A stretch of 64,000 nt of DNA from contig NZ_CP136336.1 of NCBI RefSeq assembly GCF_032681285.1, forward strand, positions 2,281,001 through 2,345,000, in the 5' to 3' direction. Each line of letters begins with the position of its first letter. Positions within the stretch are counted from its first letter, which is position 1. The notes under the pieces are model-generated. The model made no database searches, was not told where the DNA came from, and was given only the letters and a program-made list of their open reading frames with translations. The translations under genes were made by a program, and so were the position numbers. This document shows positions 1-9,320 of this stretch, in pieces. Source of the DNA: Piscinibacter gummiphilus (GTDB lineage Bacteria; Pseudomonadota; Gammaproteobacteria; Burkholderiales; Burkholderiaceae_C).

Positions 1-1
1 G

Positions 2-1204
2 CTCGTGCCGCAGGCCTCGATCTCGTCGTATGTGCGCGTGGCCTCGAATGGCGGCCACGTGGGCGACCCGCTCGATGCCTCGTGGGCGCTCAACAACGCA
101 CAGGCGAAGAACGACTTCGGCTATCTGGCGCCGCATACCACGCTCGGCGTCGCCAAGGAGCTGGTGCGCCGCCGCTACGGGCGCGACGCGCAGCGCCACT
201 ACTTCCAGGGCTGCTCCAACGGTGGCCGCGAGGCGCTGATCCAGGCGAGCCGCTACCCGGCCGACTACGACGGCATCCTCGCCATCATGCCGGCGGTGAG
301 CTTCAGCGAGCTCTTCCAGGCCTTCATCCGCAACGCGCAGGCCTACAGCGCCCCGGGTGCGGCGATCAACGCGGCGAAGGCGCGCACCATCGCCAACGCC
401 GTGGTGGCCCGATGCGACGCCAACGATGGCTTGCAGGACGGCATCGTCGGCCAGCCGTGGGCCTGCAACTTCGACCCCGGCGCACTGCAATGCACCGGCG
501 CCGACAGCGACAGCTGCCTCACCGCCCCGCAGGTCGCCGCCGCGCGCACGATCTATTCCGAATACCGGCTGCCCAACGGCACGCTCGTTTACCCTGGCTG
601 GAGCCCGGGGGGTGAAGACATCGGCTGGCCGGGCTGGATCGGCAACCCGCCTGCGCAGCCGCTCACCAACCAGTTTGCGTTTGCCGACGGCCTGGTGCGC
701 TACTGGCTCGCCAACGATCCGAGCTACAACACGCTCGCGAACTTCTCGCCCGCCAACTTCCAGCCGCAGCTGGCCGCGGCGGCCGCGACGCTCGATGCGT
801 CGCCCAACCTCAGCACCTTCTTCGCGCAAGGCCGCAAGCTCGTGCTCGTGCATGGCACGCACGACTGGGCCATCAGCTACAAGGGCTCGGTGAAGTACTT
901 CGTGGAGGCCGGTGTCCTGTCGGGCGGAGACGCGGTGCGCGACGCCAACATGGAGCTCTTCCTGCTGCCCGGCGTGCAGCACTGCGGGGGTGGCGTGGGG
1001 CCGTTCTATGCCGACTACTTCGACGCCACGGTGCAGTGGGTCGAGGCGAATGCGCGGCCCTCGTCGCGCAACCTCGTCATCTTCGGCACCGATGCCAACG
1101 GGCAGATCAACCGCATGCGCCCGCTTTGCCGCTTCCCGACCTTTGCGCGCTACGTCGGCGGCAACCCCGCATTGGCCACGAGCTTCACCTGCTCGCTCTC
1201 CTGA
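2..1204 (+). CDS. Tannase/feruloyl esterase family protein, 5' end cut by the window
   Basis: The reading frame is already open at the first base, so the N-terminus, including any signal peptide, lies outside the window; about 400 codons are visible. The family hydrolyses ester bonds of gallate or feruloyl esters and is usually secreted. Counting from the GTG at position 5, the family CS-D-HC pattern is present: Cys70-Ser71 in GCSNGG (nucleophile), Asp287 in HGTHDW, and His326-Cys327 in VQHCGGG. In known members the two cysteines form a disulfide joining the Ser and His loops. The C-terminal half is complete and ends 14 bases before def. Substrate cannot be told from sequence; tannase, feruloyl esterase and MHETase-type enzymes share this fold. 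Confidence 0.85.
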   Translation, partial: LVPQASISSYVRVASNGGHVGDPLDASWALNNAQAKNDFGYLAPHTTLGVAKELVRRRYGRDAQRHYFQGCSNGGREALIQASRYPADYDGILAIMPAVSFSELFQAFIRNAQAYSAPGAAINAAKARTIANAVVARCDANDGLQDGIVGQPWACNFDPGALQCTGADSDSCLTAPQVAAARTIYSEYRLPNGTLVYPGWSPGGEDIGWPGWIGNPPAQPLTNQFAFADGLVRYWLANDPSYNTLANFSPANFQPQLAAAAATLDASPNLSTFFAQGRKLVLVHGTHDWAISYKGSVKYFVEAGVLSGGDAVRDANMELFLLPGVQHCGGGVGPFYADYFDATVQWVEANARPSSRNLVIFGTDANGQINRMRPLCRFPTFARYVGGNPALATSFTCSLS

Positions 1205-1218
1205 ACCAGAATGCCGGC

Positions 1219-1755
1219 ATGGCCATTCGAGAAATCCTGAAGATGGGCGACCCGCGCTTGCTGCGCGTCGCCAAGCCCGTGCAGCGCTTCGACACGCCCG
1301 AACTGCACACGCTCATCGCCGACATGTTCGACACCATGCACGCCGCCAACGGGGCGGGCCTGGCTGCGCCGCAGATCGGCGTCGACCTGGCACTCGTGAT
1401 CTTCGGCTTCAAGAAGAACGACCGTTACCCCGACGCGCCGCCCGTGCCCGAGACGGTGCTGCTCAACCCGCAGATCACGCCGCTGTCCGACGACGAGGAA
1501 GAGGGCTGGGAAGGCTGCCTCTCGGTGCCGGGCATGCGCGGCGTGGTGCCGCGTTTCGCGCGCATCCGATACACCGGCTTCGGCCCGAAGGGCGAGGGCA
1601 TCGACCGCGAGGCCGACGGGTTCCATGCCCGCGTGGTGCAGCACGAATGCGATCACCTCATCGGCAAGCTTTACCCGATGCGGATGCGCGATTTCAGCCG
1701 TTTTGGCTTCACGAGCGTGCTCTTTCCCGAGCTCGACCCGGCCGAAGACGACTGA
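1219..1755 (+). CDS. def: Peptide deformylase
   Basis: Removes the formyl group from the N-terminal methionine of nascent proteins, using a metal ion in the cytoplasm. The 178-residue product has all three family motifs: [10 protein letters not shown] (45-54), EGCLS (98-102) and QHECDH (141-146). The metal ligands are therefore Cys100, His142 and His146, and the catalytic acid is Glu143. The start chosen is the ATG giving MAIREIL, which matches the usual N-terminus; the frame is open further upstream but that part overlaps the esterase gene. It is not next to fmt, so this may be a second deformylase of the type many Burkholderiales carry. Confidence 0.95.
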   Translation: MAIREILKMGDPRLLRVAKPVQRFDTPELHTLIADMFDTMHAANGAGLAAPQIGVDLALVIFGFKKNDRYPDAPPVPETVLLNPQITPLSDDEEEGWEGCLSVPGMRGVVPRFARIRYTGFGPKGEGIDREADGFHARVVQHECDHLIGKLYPMRMRDFSRFGFTSVLFPELDPAEDD

Positions 1756-1783
1756 CCCCCCGCTTCGGGCCTCTCGATTGCGA

Positions 1784-1795
1784 AGAAACGTTTCT
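1784..1795. promoter_or_regulatory. 12-bp perfect palindrome upstream of the FecR-domain gene
   Basis: AGAAACGTTTCT reads the same on both strands and lies 62 bases before the FecR-domain gene. It could be a repressor site. No regulator is assigned and chance is possible. Confidence 0.25.
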
Positions 1796-1857
1796 GTGGT
1801 CAGCGCAGGGCACTTCCCCTGCGTTGAACCGGAACCGCGGCTGTTGACAGCGCTCGA

Positions 1858-3990
1858 ATGCGAGACATGCCCATGAAACCGACTTCCTCCGCTTCTTCCC
1901 GCCACCTGGTGGCATGGCCCCATTGGCTGGCCCTGTGGTTCGGCCTGGCGCTGCTGAGCCTGCTGGCGCTGCCCATCCAGGCGGCCGAGGCCGACCCGCC
2001 GGGCCGTGCTGGCCGCATCGCCGAGGTCAGAGGCCAGGTGTGGATCTACGCCACCGACACCAACGAATGGATCAGTGCCGTTCGCAACCGGCCCGTCACC
2101 ACCGGAGACCGGCTGTCGACCGAGGCCGATGGACGCGCCGAGGTGCGCATCGGCTCCACCGTGCTGCACCTGGGCGCCAACACCGAGGTGGAGGTGCAGC
2201 GGCTGGACGATGACCGCGTCGACCTGCACCTGCTCAACGGCACTGTCGCCGCGCACCTGCGCACCCGCGAGGCGGCCGACGAATTCGGCCTGAGCACCGA
2301 TGAAGGCCGCTTCGCCGCCGAGGGCGTGGGCCAGTACCGTTTCGACCGTGCCGATGGCACCAGCAGCGTGACGGCATCGAGCGGCCGGGCCCGCTACGAA
2401 GCCGACGGCACCGCGCTCACGGTGCAAGCGGGCCAGCGCGTGGAGTTCTGGAAGGATCGTGGCGTGCCGCAGTACTCGATCACCGAGCCGCGGCGCGACG
2501 ACTTCTCGAACTGGGTGGCAGCCGAGAACTCACGCGACCAGCGCAGCGTGTCGTCGCGCTACGTCTCGCCCGAGATGACCGGCGTGGAAGACCTCGACCG
2601 TTATGGCCGCTGGGAGCCGCAGACCGAATACGGCGCAGTGTGGATCCCGCGCACCGTGGTGGCCGGCTGGGCGCCGTACCGCATGGGCCATTGGGCGTGG
2701 ATCAACCCCTGGGGCTGGACCTGGGTCGACGACGCGCCCTGGGGCTTTGCGCCGTTCCACTACGGGCGCTGGGTCTGGTATCGCGATGCGTGGTGCTGGG
2801 CTCCGGGGCGCTATGTGCAGCGGCCGGTCTATGCGCCGGCACTGGTGGCCTGGGTGGGCCGGCCGGGCGTGAGCGTGTCGGTGCGGGTGGGCAGTGCGCC
2901 CACGGTGGGCTGGTTCCCGCTCGGGCCGCGCGAGGTCTTCGTGCCGGGCTATCGGGTGAGCCCGCGCTACGTGCAGAACGTGAACGTCACGCACGTCACC
3001 AACATCACCAACGTCACGACGATCGTCAACAACCCCGGGCAGGTGGTGGCCAACACGCGCTATGTGCACCGCGACATGCAGCGCGCCGTCACCGTGGTGC
3101 CGTCGCAGGTGGTGGAGCGCCGCCAGCCGGTCGCGCCCGCCTTCCGGCCCGTCGACCAACGCACCTGGCGCGAGATCCGCAACGAGCGGCCGCGCGCCGA
3201 TGCGCCCGTCGTGGCCCCTCCGCGGTTCGAGGCCGGCTCGCCACGACAGGTGGTGGACCCGCGCGTCTCGCGCCCGGGTGCACCGCGGCCAGGCCCGGGG
3301 CGCGATGCCGAGGCGGGTGGCCCGCGGGCGCCGGCCGTGATCTCGACCCCGCGTCAGCCTGAGCGCGATGTGCGGGTGCCCGAGCGCGATGCGCGGGGGC
3401 CAGACCGGGATCCTCGCGATGGGCGTGATGCGCGCGATGGACGCGATGGCCGAGGAGGGCGTGACGGGCGTGACGGGCGGGAGGCACCGGTCGTGCGGCC
3501 GTCTCCGAACCCACCCGCACAACCCGGCTTCATCGGCCGCCCGGGCGTCGAAGCGCCACCCCGCGTGACGCAGCCTGCGCCGCAGCCTCAGCCGCCACAG
3601 ATGCAACCGGCGCCCCAGCGCCCGCAGCAGCCTGGTTTCTCGGCGCCGCATCGCGACGTGGAGCGGGTGGCCCCGCCGCGGGACGATCGACCACGCGACG
3701 ACCGTTCACGCGACGACCGTTCGCCCCGCGACGACCGCCGTCGCACCGAGGCTCCGCCGCCCCGCATGCAGGCTCCGCAGCCTCAGCCTCAGCCGCAACC
3801 CCAGCCGCCGGTGCGGCAGGCACCGCCGCCGCAGATGGCGCCCGCGCAGCCGCCCCAGGTGATGCGTCCGCAGGTCCAGCCTCCGCCGCGTGATGCGTTC
3901 ATTCCCCGCGTGCGCGAGGAGCCCCGCGAGCGCCCCGACCGTGGCGGCAACGGTGGCGAGCGTCCGGAGCGCGGCGAGCGCTCGAGGTGA
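1858..3990 (+). CDS. Secreted FecR-domain protein with Trp-rich DUF6600-like region and Pro/Arg-rich tail
   Basis: A 710-residue protein of unknown role. It has a long hydrophobic signal sequence (LALWFGLALLSLLALPIQAAEA), a FecR-like domain (about residues 50-190), and a region dense in Trp and Tyr (about 240-340, with WAPYRMGHWAWINPWGWTW and related phrases) that resembles DUF6600. The last 300 residues or so are low complexity, rich in Pro, Arg, Gln and Asp, with RDGRDARD-type and RDDRS-type repeats. The first ATG is used; a later ATG at 1873 (MKPTSS) would give a more typical signal peptide. Genes like this are common in Burkholderiales and usually annotated as FecR or DUF6600 proteins. 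An envelope or outer-surface location is inferred. Confidence 0.7.
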   Translation: MRDMPMKPTSSASSRHLVAWPHWLALWFGLALLSLLALPIQAAEADPPGRAGRIAEVRGQVWIYATDTNEWISAVRNRPVTTGDRLSTEADGRAEVRIGSTVLHLGANTEVEVQRLDDDRVDLHLLNGTVAAHLRTREAADEFGLSTDEGRFAAEGVGQYRFDRADGTSSVTASSGRARYEADGTALTVQAGQRVEFWKDRGVPQYSITEPRRDDFSNWVAAENSRDQRSVSSRYVSPEMTGVEDLDRYGRWEPQTEYGAVWIPRTVVAGWAPYRMGHWAWINPWGWTWVDDAPWGFAPFHYGRWVWYRDAWCWAPGRYVQRPVYAPALVAWVGRPGVSVSVRVGSAPTVGWFPLGPREVFVPGYRVSPRYVQNVNVTHVTNITNVTTIVNNPGQVVANTRYVHRDMQRAVTVVPSQVVERRQPVAPAFRPVDQRTWREIRNERPRADAPVVAPPRFEAGSPRQVVDPRVSRPGAPRPGPGRDAEAGGPRAPAVISTPRQPERDVRVPERDARGPDRDPRDGRDARDGRDGRGGRDGRDGREAPVVRPSPNPPAQPGFIGRPGVEAPPRVTQPAPQPQPPQMQPAPQRPQQPGFSAPHRDVERVAPPRDDRPRDDRSRDDRSPRDDRRRTEAPPPRMQAPQPQPQPQPQPPVRQAPPPQMAPAQPPQVMRPQVQPPPRDAFIPRVREEPRERPDRGGNGGERPERGERSR

Positions 3991-4026
3991 TGCTGCGAAT
4001 GTGGCGCTGAGGCCGGAACCCGCGCC

Positions 4027-4668
4027 TCAGCGCAGCAGTGGCTTCAACCCGGCCCACACATTGGCGAGCATCGTCGGGTGAGCCTGCGCCTTCGGGTGGA
4101 TGCGGTCGGCCTGGAACAGTGCCTCCGCATTGGGCACGTCGGCCACGCCTTTCAGCAGGAAGGGCACGAGAGCCGTGCCTTCCGCCTTCGACACCGAGCC
4201 GAAGAGCGCCGCGAAGTCTTCGCTGTAGCGCCGACCGTAGTTCGGGGGCACCTGCATGCCCACCAGCAGCACCTTGGCGCCAGCCGCCTTGGCGGCACGC
4301 GCCATCGCGAGCAGGTTGTCCTGCGTCATCTTGAGCGGCAGGCCGCGCAGTGCGTCGTTGGCGCCGAGTTCGATCACCACGAGGGTGGGCCGATGCTGCT
4401 TGAGCAGGGCCGGCAGGCGCGAGCGGCCGCCCGAGGTGGTGTCGCCGCTGATGCTGGCGTTGACGACGGTCGCGCTTTGTTTGTCTTGCGCAAGCTGCTT
4501 CTCCAGCAGCGAGACCCAGCCCTTGCCGCGCTCGATGCCGTATTCGGCCGAAAGGCTGTCACCGACCACGAGGATCGTGTGGCGAGCTTCAGCCCAAGCC
4601 GGTAGCCCGCCACCTGCGGCCACCAAGGCAAGCACGGTAAAGTGGGCCAACAGCGTTCTGCGTGTCAT
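4027..4668 (-). CDS. tesA: SGNH-family arylesterase / lysophospholipase TesA
   Basis: A 213-residue periplasmic esterase of the TesA family (acyl-CoA thioesterase I, lysophospholipase L1, arylesterase). A signal peptide is visible (hydrophobic 8-22, ending near AWAEA). The four SGNH blocks are present: GDSLS with Ser38, Gly75 in SISGDTTSGG, Asn104 in GANDALRG, and Asp188/His191 in DRIHP. The start at MTRRTLL is preferred; in-frame ATGs at 4677 and 4689 would add three or seven residues. It is divergent from the ABC ATPase ybbA, with about 20 bases between start codons. This is the same pairing as tesA/ybbA in E. coli. Confidence 0.93.
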   Translation of the reverse strand: MTRRTLLAHFTVLALVAAGGGLPAWAEARHTILVVGDSLSAEYGIERGKGWVSLLEKQLAQDKQSATVVNASISGDTTSGGRSRLPALLKQHRPTLVVIELGANDALRGLPLKMTQDNLLAMARAAKAAGAKVLLVGMQVPPNYGRRYSEDFAALFGSVSKAEGTALVPFLLKGVADVPNAEALFQADRIHPKAQAHPTMLANVWAGLKPLLR

Positions 4669-4687
4669 CGAGCTCATCGTTCCATCC

Positions 4688-5362
4688 ATGTCCGAATCCA
4701 TCATTGCCGTCGAGCACGTCACCAAGCAAGTGCAGGATGTGAGCGGCCCTCTGACGATACTGCACGACATCGACTTCACGCTCGCGGCGCGGCAATCGGC
4801 CGCCATCGTGGGCGCGAGCGGCTCGGGCAAGAGCACGCTGCTGTCGATCATTGCCGGCTTGGACACGCCGAGCACCGGCACGGTTCGCCTCGCCGGCACC
4901 GATTTGTTCGCGCTCGACGAAGATGCACGCGCCGCGGTGCGGGCCGCCAAGCTCGGTTTCGTGTTCCAGAGCTTCCAGCTGCTCGGCAACCTCACGGCGC
5001 TCGAGAACGTCATGCTCCCGCTGGAGCTGCAGGGCCGGGTGGATGCGCGCCTGCAGGCGTCGGAGATGCTGCACCGGGTGGGGCTGGGTGAGCGGCTCAC
5101 GCACTACCCGAAGGTGCTGTCGGGCGGCGAGCAGCAGCGTGTGGCCCTTGCGCGCGCCTTTGTCGTGAAACCCGCGGTGCTGCTGGCCGACGAGCCCACC
5201 GGCAGCCTCGATTTCGCCACCGGCGAAAAAGTGATGGAGCTGATGTTCGAGCTCAACCGCGAGGCGGGCACCACGCTCGTCCTGGTGACGCACGATCGCA
5301 GCATCGCCGCGCGCTGCGACCGGCAGCTCAGGATCGAAGCGGGCCGTTTGACGACGCCCTGA
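4688..5362 (+). CDS. ybbA: ABC transporter ATPase, YbbA/LolD type
   Basis: A 224-residue ATPase subunit of the MacB/LolD group. Walker A is GASGSGKST (42-50), the signature is LSGGEQQRVAL, and Walker B is followed by ADEPTGSLD, typical of this group. The next gene is on the other strand and is not a permease, so the YbbP-type partner expected from the E. coli arrangement is not encoded downstream. The ATG lies about 20 bases from the divergent tesA start, so the two promoters must overlap. The role in other bacteria is not settled. Confidence 0.88.
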   Translation: MSESIIAVEHVTKQVQDVSGPLTILHDIDFTLAARQSAAIVGASGSGKSTLLSIIAGLDTPSTGTVRLAGTDLFALDEDARAAVRAAKLGFVFQSFQLLGNLTALENVMLPLELQGRVDARLQASEMLHRVGLGERLTHYPKVLSGGEQQRVALARAFVVKPAVLLADEPTGSLDFATGEKVMELMFELNREAGTTLVLVTHDRSIAARCDRQLRIEAGRLTTP

Positions 5363-5368
5363 AAGACA

Positions 5369-5392
5369 AAAGGCACTCCGAAGAGTGCCTTT
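5369..5392 (-). terminator. Intrinsic terminator, best on the minus strand
   Basis: An AAAGGCACTC arm pairs with GAGTGCCTTT across a four-base loop. On the minus strand the loop is TTCG and is followed by TTTTGTCTTT, so it best ends transcripts from the isomerase gene. On the plus strand it follows ybbA but the T-run is short, so action there is weaker. Confidence 0.7.
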
Positions 5393-5400
5393 GCAAACAG

Positions 5401-5500
5401 GCCGCGAAGCGGGCCCACATCTAGCAACGCCCGCGGAGCCGGCTTTGCCGGGCCGCCAGGCGGCGCCCCTTGGGGCCAGGAGCGCCAGCGACTGGGGGGC
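5401..5500. repeat. GC-rich intergenic element, possible dispersed repeat
   Basis: About 100 non-coding bases made of nested GC-rich inverted repeats (for example GGAGCCGGCTTTGCCGGG and GGCGCCCCTTGGGGCC). The wording resembles short gene-end repeats common in Comamonadaceae-like genomes. Only one copy is evident here, so repeat status is an inference. Confidence 0.35.
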
Positions 5501-6340
5501 TCACTGACTGAACTTGTAGTCGGTCTTGGCCTTGGCCTTGATGTCTTCGCGGTACTTCGCAAGCTTCTGCTGCGCGAGGCTCTGCTGGATGCGCGGCTTG
5601 ACTTCGTCGAGGCTCGGGAACCCGGCTTCGCGCGTGTCTTCGAGCTTGATGATGTGGTAGCCGTACTCCGTCTTCACGGGCGTCTCGGTCATTTCACCCT
5701 TCTTCAGCTTGGTGAGTGCCTGGCCGAACTCGGGCACGTAGGAGTTGGGGTTGGCCCAGTCGAGGTCGCCGCCGTTGGAGCCCGAACCCTGGTCCTTCGA
5801 GTGGGCCTTGGCCAGCTCGTCGAACTTGGCGCCCGCCTTGATCTGCTTGATCAGCGCCAGGGCGTCGGCTTCCTTCTCGACCAGGATGTGCCGAGCGTGG
5901 TACTCGGTGCCGCCTTGTTGTGCCTTGGCCTTGTCGTACTCGGCCTTGATCTCTTCGTCGGTGACCGGGTTCTTCTTGCTGTAGTCGTTGAAGAGCTCGC
6001 GGATCATGATGCTCTGGCGGGCGAGTTCCATCTGGGCCTTGTAGTCGGCCGTGCGGGCAAGACCGAGCTTCTCGGCTTCCTGCATGAACATCTCGCGCAG
6101 CACGATCTCGTCCTTGACCTGCGCTTCCAGTTCGGGCGTCTTGGGCTGGCCGCCGCGGGTGGCCTGCTGCAGCAGCACCTCCACGCGCGAGCGCGGCACG
6201 GCCTTGCCGTTGACGATGGCCACGTTGCCTGCAGCGTCGGCGCCTTCGCCCGTCGCCTTGCCAGGCTCGGCGCAGCCGTGCAGCAGGGGGATCGCGAGGG
6301 CCAGCAACGAGGCACGAGCGGTGATGGACAGCTTCTTCAT
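5501..6340 (-). CDS. Peptidyl-prolyl cis-trans isomerase lipoprotein, SurA/PpiC (parvulin) type
   Basis: A 279-residue periplasmic folding factor. The N-terminus (MKKLSITARASLLALAIPLLHGC) is a lipoprotein signal with Cys23 as the probable lipidation site; His at -2 of the lipobox is slightly unusual. A SurA-N-like helical region (about 35-130) precedes one parvulin domain (about 135-235) with the phrases YHARHILV, GGDLDW and EYGYHIIKL. The ATG giving MKKLS fits a lipoprotein start; upstream in-frame sequence is not signal-like. It heads the run bolA-yciB-msrB-selO read in the same direction but lies last in that run. EpsD-like and PrsA-like names are used for similar proteins. Confidence 0.88.
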   Translation of the reverse strand: MKKLSITARASLLALAIPLLHGCAEPGKATGEGADAAGNVAIVNGKAVPRSRVEVLLQQATRGGQPKTPELEAQVKDEIVLREMFMQEAEKLGLARTADYKAQMELARQSIMIRELFNDYSKKNPVTDEEIKAEYDKAKAQQGGTEYHARHILVEKEADALALIKQIKAGAKFDELAKAHSKDQGSGSNGGDLDWANPNSYVPEFGQALTKLKKGEMTETPVKTEYGYHIIKLEDTREAGFPSLDEVKPRIQQSLAQQKLAKYREDIKAKAKTDYKFSQ

Positions 6341-6444
6341 GGCAGATTGCCTTTCAGCGAATGAATGGAGGCGGTGAATGGAAAAGGGGAGGTGTTGTCG
6401 TCTGTCGCCGGTGCGAATCGGCGCCTTTGTGGCGCCTGTCGTTG

Positions 6445-6711
6445 TCACCCTTCGCCGGGAGCCCGGGCGTCGATCGCCAGGGCGTGAATGCCGCGTGGGA
6501 TCAGAAGGCGGAGGGCATCATATACGAGGCGATGCCGCTTCAGGCGGGGCGTTCCGGCGAAGCGGCTGCTGACGATGCGCACGCTGAAATGGCGGCCTTC
6601 GCGTGCGCCGGCATGGCCTGCGTGCAGGTGGCTGTCGTCGGTGACGGCGAGGTCGTCGGGCTGCAGCTGCTCGCGCAGGGCGGCCTCGATCTCCGAGGCG
6701 GTGACGGGCAT
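6445..6711 (-). CDS. BolA family protein
   Basis: An 88-residue BolA/IbaG-type protein. The family core is visible as DDSHLHAGHAGAREGRHF followed by SSRFAGTPRLKRHRLVYDAL. These proteins bind monothiol glutaredoxins and [2Fe-2S] clusters, and some act as transcription factors. Stop and start positions give a full-length protein. It sits 13 bases downstream of yciB and about 105 bases upstream of the isomerase gene. The yciB-bolA-PPIase order is a common betaproteobacterial neighbourhood. Confidence 0.9.
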   Translation of the reverse strand: MPVTASEIEAALREQLQPDDLAVTDDSHLHAGHAGAREGRHFSVRIVSSRFAGTPRLKRHRLVYDALRLLIPRGIHALAIDARAPGEG

Positions 6712-6724
6712 GGGTCGTGGCTCG

Positions 6725-7375
6725 TCAGGGCTGCTTGTCGGCGGCCGGCGCCGATTCAGGCGCGTCCTTCAGGTAGCGGCTCAGGTAGATCACCTGGGCC
6801 ACCGTGAAGGCGATCATCAACCCGTAGACACCGAAGACCTTGAAGGTGGCCCAGGTCGAGGTGCTGTAGCTGTAGGCGACGTAGAGGTTGAGCAGGCCCA
6901 TCAGGCCGAAGAACGCGACCCAGGCGAAGTTGAGGCGTTGCCACACGGTGGGCGGCAGCTGAAGCTCGCCGCCGATCATCGACTGCAGCAGGTTCTTCTT
7001 GAAGATGGCCTGGCTCACCCACAGGGCAAGGCCCATCGCCCAGAAGGCGGCACTGGGCTTCCACTTGATGAAGGTCGCGTTGTGGAACCAGACCGTCGCA
7101 CCCCCCAGCACCACCACGAGTGCGAGCGTGATCCACAGCATCAGGTCGATCTTCTTGCCACGCAGCTTGAGCACCGCGACCTGCACCAGTGTCGCGGCGA
7201 TCACCACCAGGGTGGCCAGCAGCACCGGGGCCTCTTCGACGCCGACCACGCCGCCCGAGACCAGGAAGCTCAGGTGATTGCTGCAGAAGGCCGCGGCCCA
7301 CTCCTTGTGCGCCTCGGCGAACTTGAAGGTGCCGAAGAACAGCAGCAGCGGGAGGAAATCGAGAAGGAGCTTCAT
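6725..7375 (-). CDS. yciB: Inner membrane-spanning protein YciB (septation protein A)
   Basis: A 216-residue integral membrane protein with the typical MKLLLDFLPLLLFF start and about five or six membrane segments. The family phrases KWKPS and FKKNLLQSMIG are present. It is linked to septation and envelope integrity in enterics and Shigella. It is slightly longer than the 180-residue E. coli protein; the extra residues lie after the first segment and in a polar C-terminal tail. It lies 31 bases after msrB and 13 bases before bolA, probably in one transcript. Confidence 0.92.
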   Translation of the reverse strand: MKLLLDFLPLLLFFGTFKFAEAHKEWAAAFCSNHLSFLVSGGVVGVEEAPVLLATLVVIAATLVQVAVLKLRGKKIDLMLWITLALVVVLGGATVWFHNATFIKWKPSAAFWAMGLALWVSQAIFKKNLLQSMIGGELQLPPTVWQRLNFAWVAFFGLMGLLNLYVAYSYSTSTWATFKVFGVYGLMIAFTVAQVIYLSRYLKDAPESAPAADKQP

Positions 7376-7406
7376 CGGGTCGGCGGCGCGCCAGGCGCCG
7401 CGGGGG

Positions 7407-7808
7407 TCAGGTCGAGGGCTTGAAGTCTATCGCCGCCGAATTGATGCAGTAGCGGTCGCCGGTGGGGGCAGGGCCGTCTTCGAAGACGTGGCCGAGGTGC
7501 GAGCCGCAGTTGTTGCAACGCACCTCCACACGCACCATGCCGTGGCTCTTGTCGACCACACGCTCGATCACTTCGCTGTTGATCGGCTCCCAGTAGCTCG
7601 GCCAGCCGCAGCCCGCGTCGAACTTGGTGTCGGACTTGAAGAGTGGTGTGCCGCAGCCGATGCAGTTGTACTGGCCTTTCTGAAAGTGATCCCAGTACTT
7701 GCCGGTGAAGGCCCGCTCGGTCGCCGCGTGACGCGCCACTTCGTATTGCATCGGGTCGAGCTGCGCTCGCCACTCTGCATCTGACTTTTCAACTTTGTAC
7801 TTGCTCAT
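7407..7808 (-). CDS. msrB: Peptide-methionine (R)-S-oxide reductase
   Basis: Reduces methionine-R-sulfoxide in proteins. The 133-residue product has zinc-binding Cys49/Cys52 (NCIGC) and Cys98/Cys101 (CNNC), the GCGWPSYW block, and catalytic Cys121 in RYCIN. Cys67 is a candidate resolving cysteine. The ATG overlaps the selO stop as ATGA, so the two genes are translationally coupled. The frame is open 11 codons further upstream but the overlap and family length favour this start. Confidence 0.95.
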   Translation of the reverse strand: MSKYKVEKSDAEWRAQLDPMQYEVARHAATERAFTGKYWDHFQKGQYNCIGCGTPLFKSDTKFDAGCGWPSYWEPINSEVIERVVDKSHGMVRVEVRCNNCGSHLGHVFEDGPAPTGDRYCINSAAIDFKPST

Positions 7809-9292
7809 GATGAACACGACACTTCGATCGATTGCGCCCATTCGGGCGGGAAGTCGGCATAGGCCGAATGCTCGGGTTGTTCGTCGTAGGGACGCTCCAG
7901 AACTTTCAGCAGTTTGTGTGTCTCGCTGAAGTCGCCTTGCTCGGCCGCGCGGATCGCGACCTCAGCCAGGTGGTTGCGCAAGACGAACTTCGGATTCACG
8001 CGGTTCATGCGCTGCGCGCGCTCGGCATCGACGCTGCCTTCCGCGCGAAGGCGTGCACCGTAGGCCTGCGCCCAGGCGTCGAAGGCGGGCCGGTCGAGGA
8101 ACATGTCGCGCACCACATCGTTGCTCGCGCCTTCGGCCGAGTTGAACTGGGCGAGGCGGCGGAAGGTGATGCTGAAGTCGGCGCGGTCAGCGGCCATGCA
8201 CTTGAGCAGGCCGTCGATGAGCGCCATGTCGCCGTCGTGCGCGGTTGCGAGGCCAAGCTTTGCGCGCATCTGCCGCGTGAGCGCTTGCGGGAAGGCGGTC
8301 TTGTAGGGCTCGAGTGCGGCGAGGGCGGCCTCGGCATCGTCGATCAGCGGCATCAGCCCTTGCGCGAGCGCGTGCACGTTCCAGAAGCCGACGTTGGGCT
8401 GTCGGGCATACGCATACCGGCCCTGGTGGTCGGAGTGGTTGCAGACGTGGCCGGGGTCGAAGGCATCGAGGAAGCCGAAGGGCCCGTAATCGATGGTGAG
8501 GCCGAGGATCGACATGTTGTCGGTGTTCATCACGCCGTGGCAGAAGCCCACGGCCTGCCACCACGCCATCAACTCCGCCATCTTGCGCGCCACCGCTTCG
8601 AGCAGCGCCGCATAGGGCTGCGCCAAAGTGGCGCACTCGGGGTAGTGGTGGGCGATGACGAAGTCGGCGAGCTGGCGCAGCGCCTCGGTGTCTTCGGCCG
8701 TGTGCGTGAAATGCTCGAAGTGCCCGAAGCGGATGAAGCTCGGCGCCACCCGCGTGACGACCGCCGCCGTCTCGACGGTTTCGCGGCGCACGGGGAGGGC
8801 TGAGCCTGTGATGCACAAGGCGCGCGTCGTGGGCACGCCGAGCGCGGCCATTGCTTCGGAGCACAGGAATTCGCGGATCGACGAGCGCAGCACCGCACGC
8901 CCGTCGCCCATGCGCGAGTAGGGCGTGAGGCCTGCGCCCTTGAGCTGGATCTCCATCGGCCCGCTGGGCGTGTCGAGTTCGCCCAGCAAGTGCGCACGGC
9001 CATCGCCGAGCTGCCCTGCCCACACGCCGAACTGGTGGCCGCTGTAGACGCTGGCCAGCGGCTGCATGCCCGGCAGCGAGGCGTTGCCACTCAAGACCTG
9101 GAGCAGCCCATCGCGTTGGCCTTGCCAGCCCAGCAGCTCGGCGCAGCGCTCGCTCCAGGCGACCCAATGAGGCTCGGGCAGACCTTGCGGCTGCATGGGC
9201 GTGTAGAAACGGTCGCCCAGCGTGGCAAAGCGATTCGGCCATCGGCGTTCAAGCACAACCGACGCTTCGGCGCCATCGAAAACTTCAACCAT
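7805..9292 (-). CDS. selO: Protein adenylyltransferase SelO
   Basis: A pseudokinase-fold enzyme that transfers AMP from ATP to Ser, Thr or Tyr of target proteins, known from E. coli and mitochondria. The 495-residue protein has the family blocks [54 protein letters not shown] and DYGPFGFLD. It ends in Cys-Ser-Ser, the position where some eukaryotic members carry selenocysteine; this cysteine is thought to make the enzyme redox-sensitive. ATG at 9292 is chosen; a GTG directly before it is an alternative. Coupling to msrB (ATGA overlap) places it in an oxidative-stress context. Confidence 0.95.
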   Translation of the reverse strand: MVEVFDGAEASVVLERRWPNRFATLGDRFYTPMQPQGLPEPHWVAWSERCAELLGWQGQRDGLLQVLSGNASLPGMQPLASVYSGHQFGVWAGQLGDGRAHLLGELDTPSGPMEIQLKGAGLTPYSRMGDGRAVLRSSIREFLCSEAMAALGVPTTRALCITGSALPVRRETVETAAVVTRVAPSFIRFGHFEHFTHTAEDTEALRQLADFVIAHHYPECATLAQPYAALLEAVARKMAELMAWWQAVGFCHGVMNTDNMSILGLTIDYGPFGFLDAFDPGHVCNHSDHQGRYAYARQPNVGFWNVHALAQGLMPLIDDAEAALAALEPYKTAFPQALTRQMRAKLGLATAHDGDMALIDGLLKCMAADRADFSITFRRLAQFNSAEGASNDVVRDMFLDRPAFDAWAQAYGARLRAEGSVDAERAQRMNRVNPKFVLRNHLAEVAIRAAEQGDFSETHKLLKVLERPYDEQPEHSAYADFPPEWAQSIEVSCSS

Positions 9293-9320
9293 CACGGCAG
9301 TGTAGCGAGCGCGTCCGACT

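Noticed and set aside
1036..1218. An N-terminal extension of peptide deformylase
   Set aside because: It overlaps the esterase gene and is not deformylase-like; the family starts at MAIREIL.
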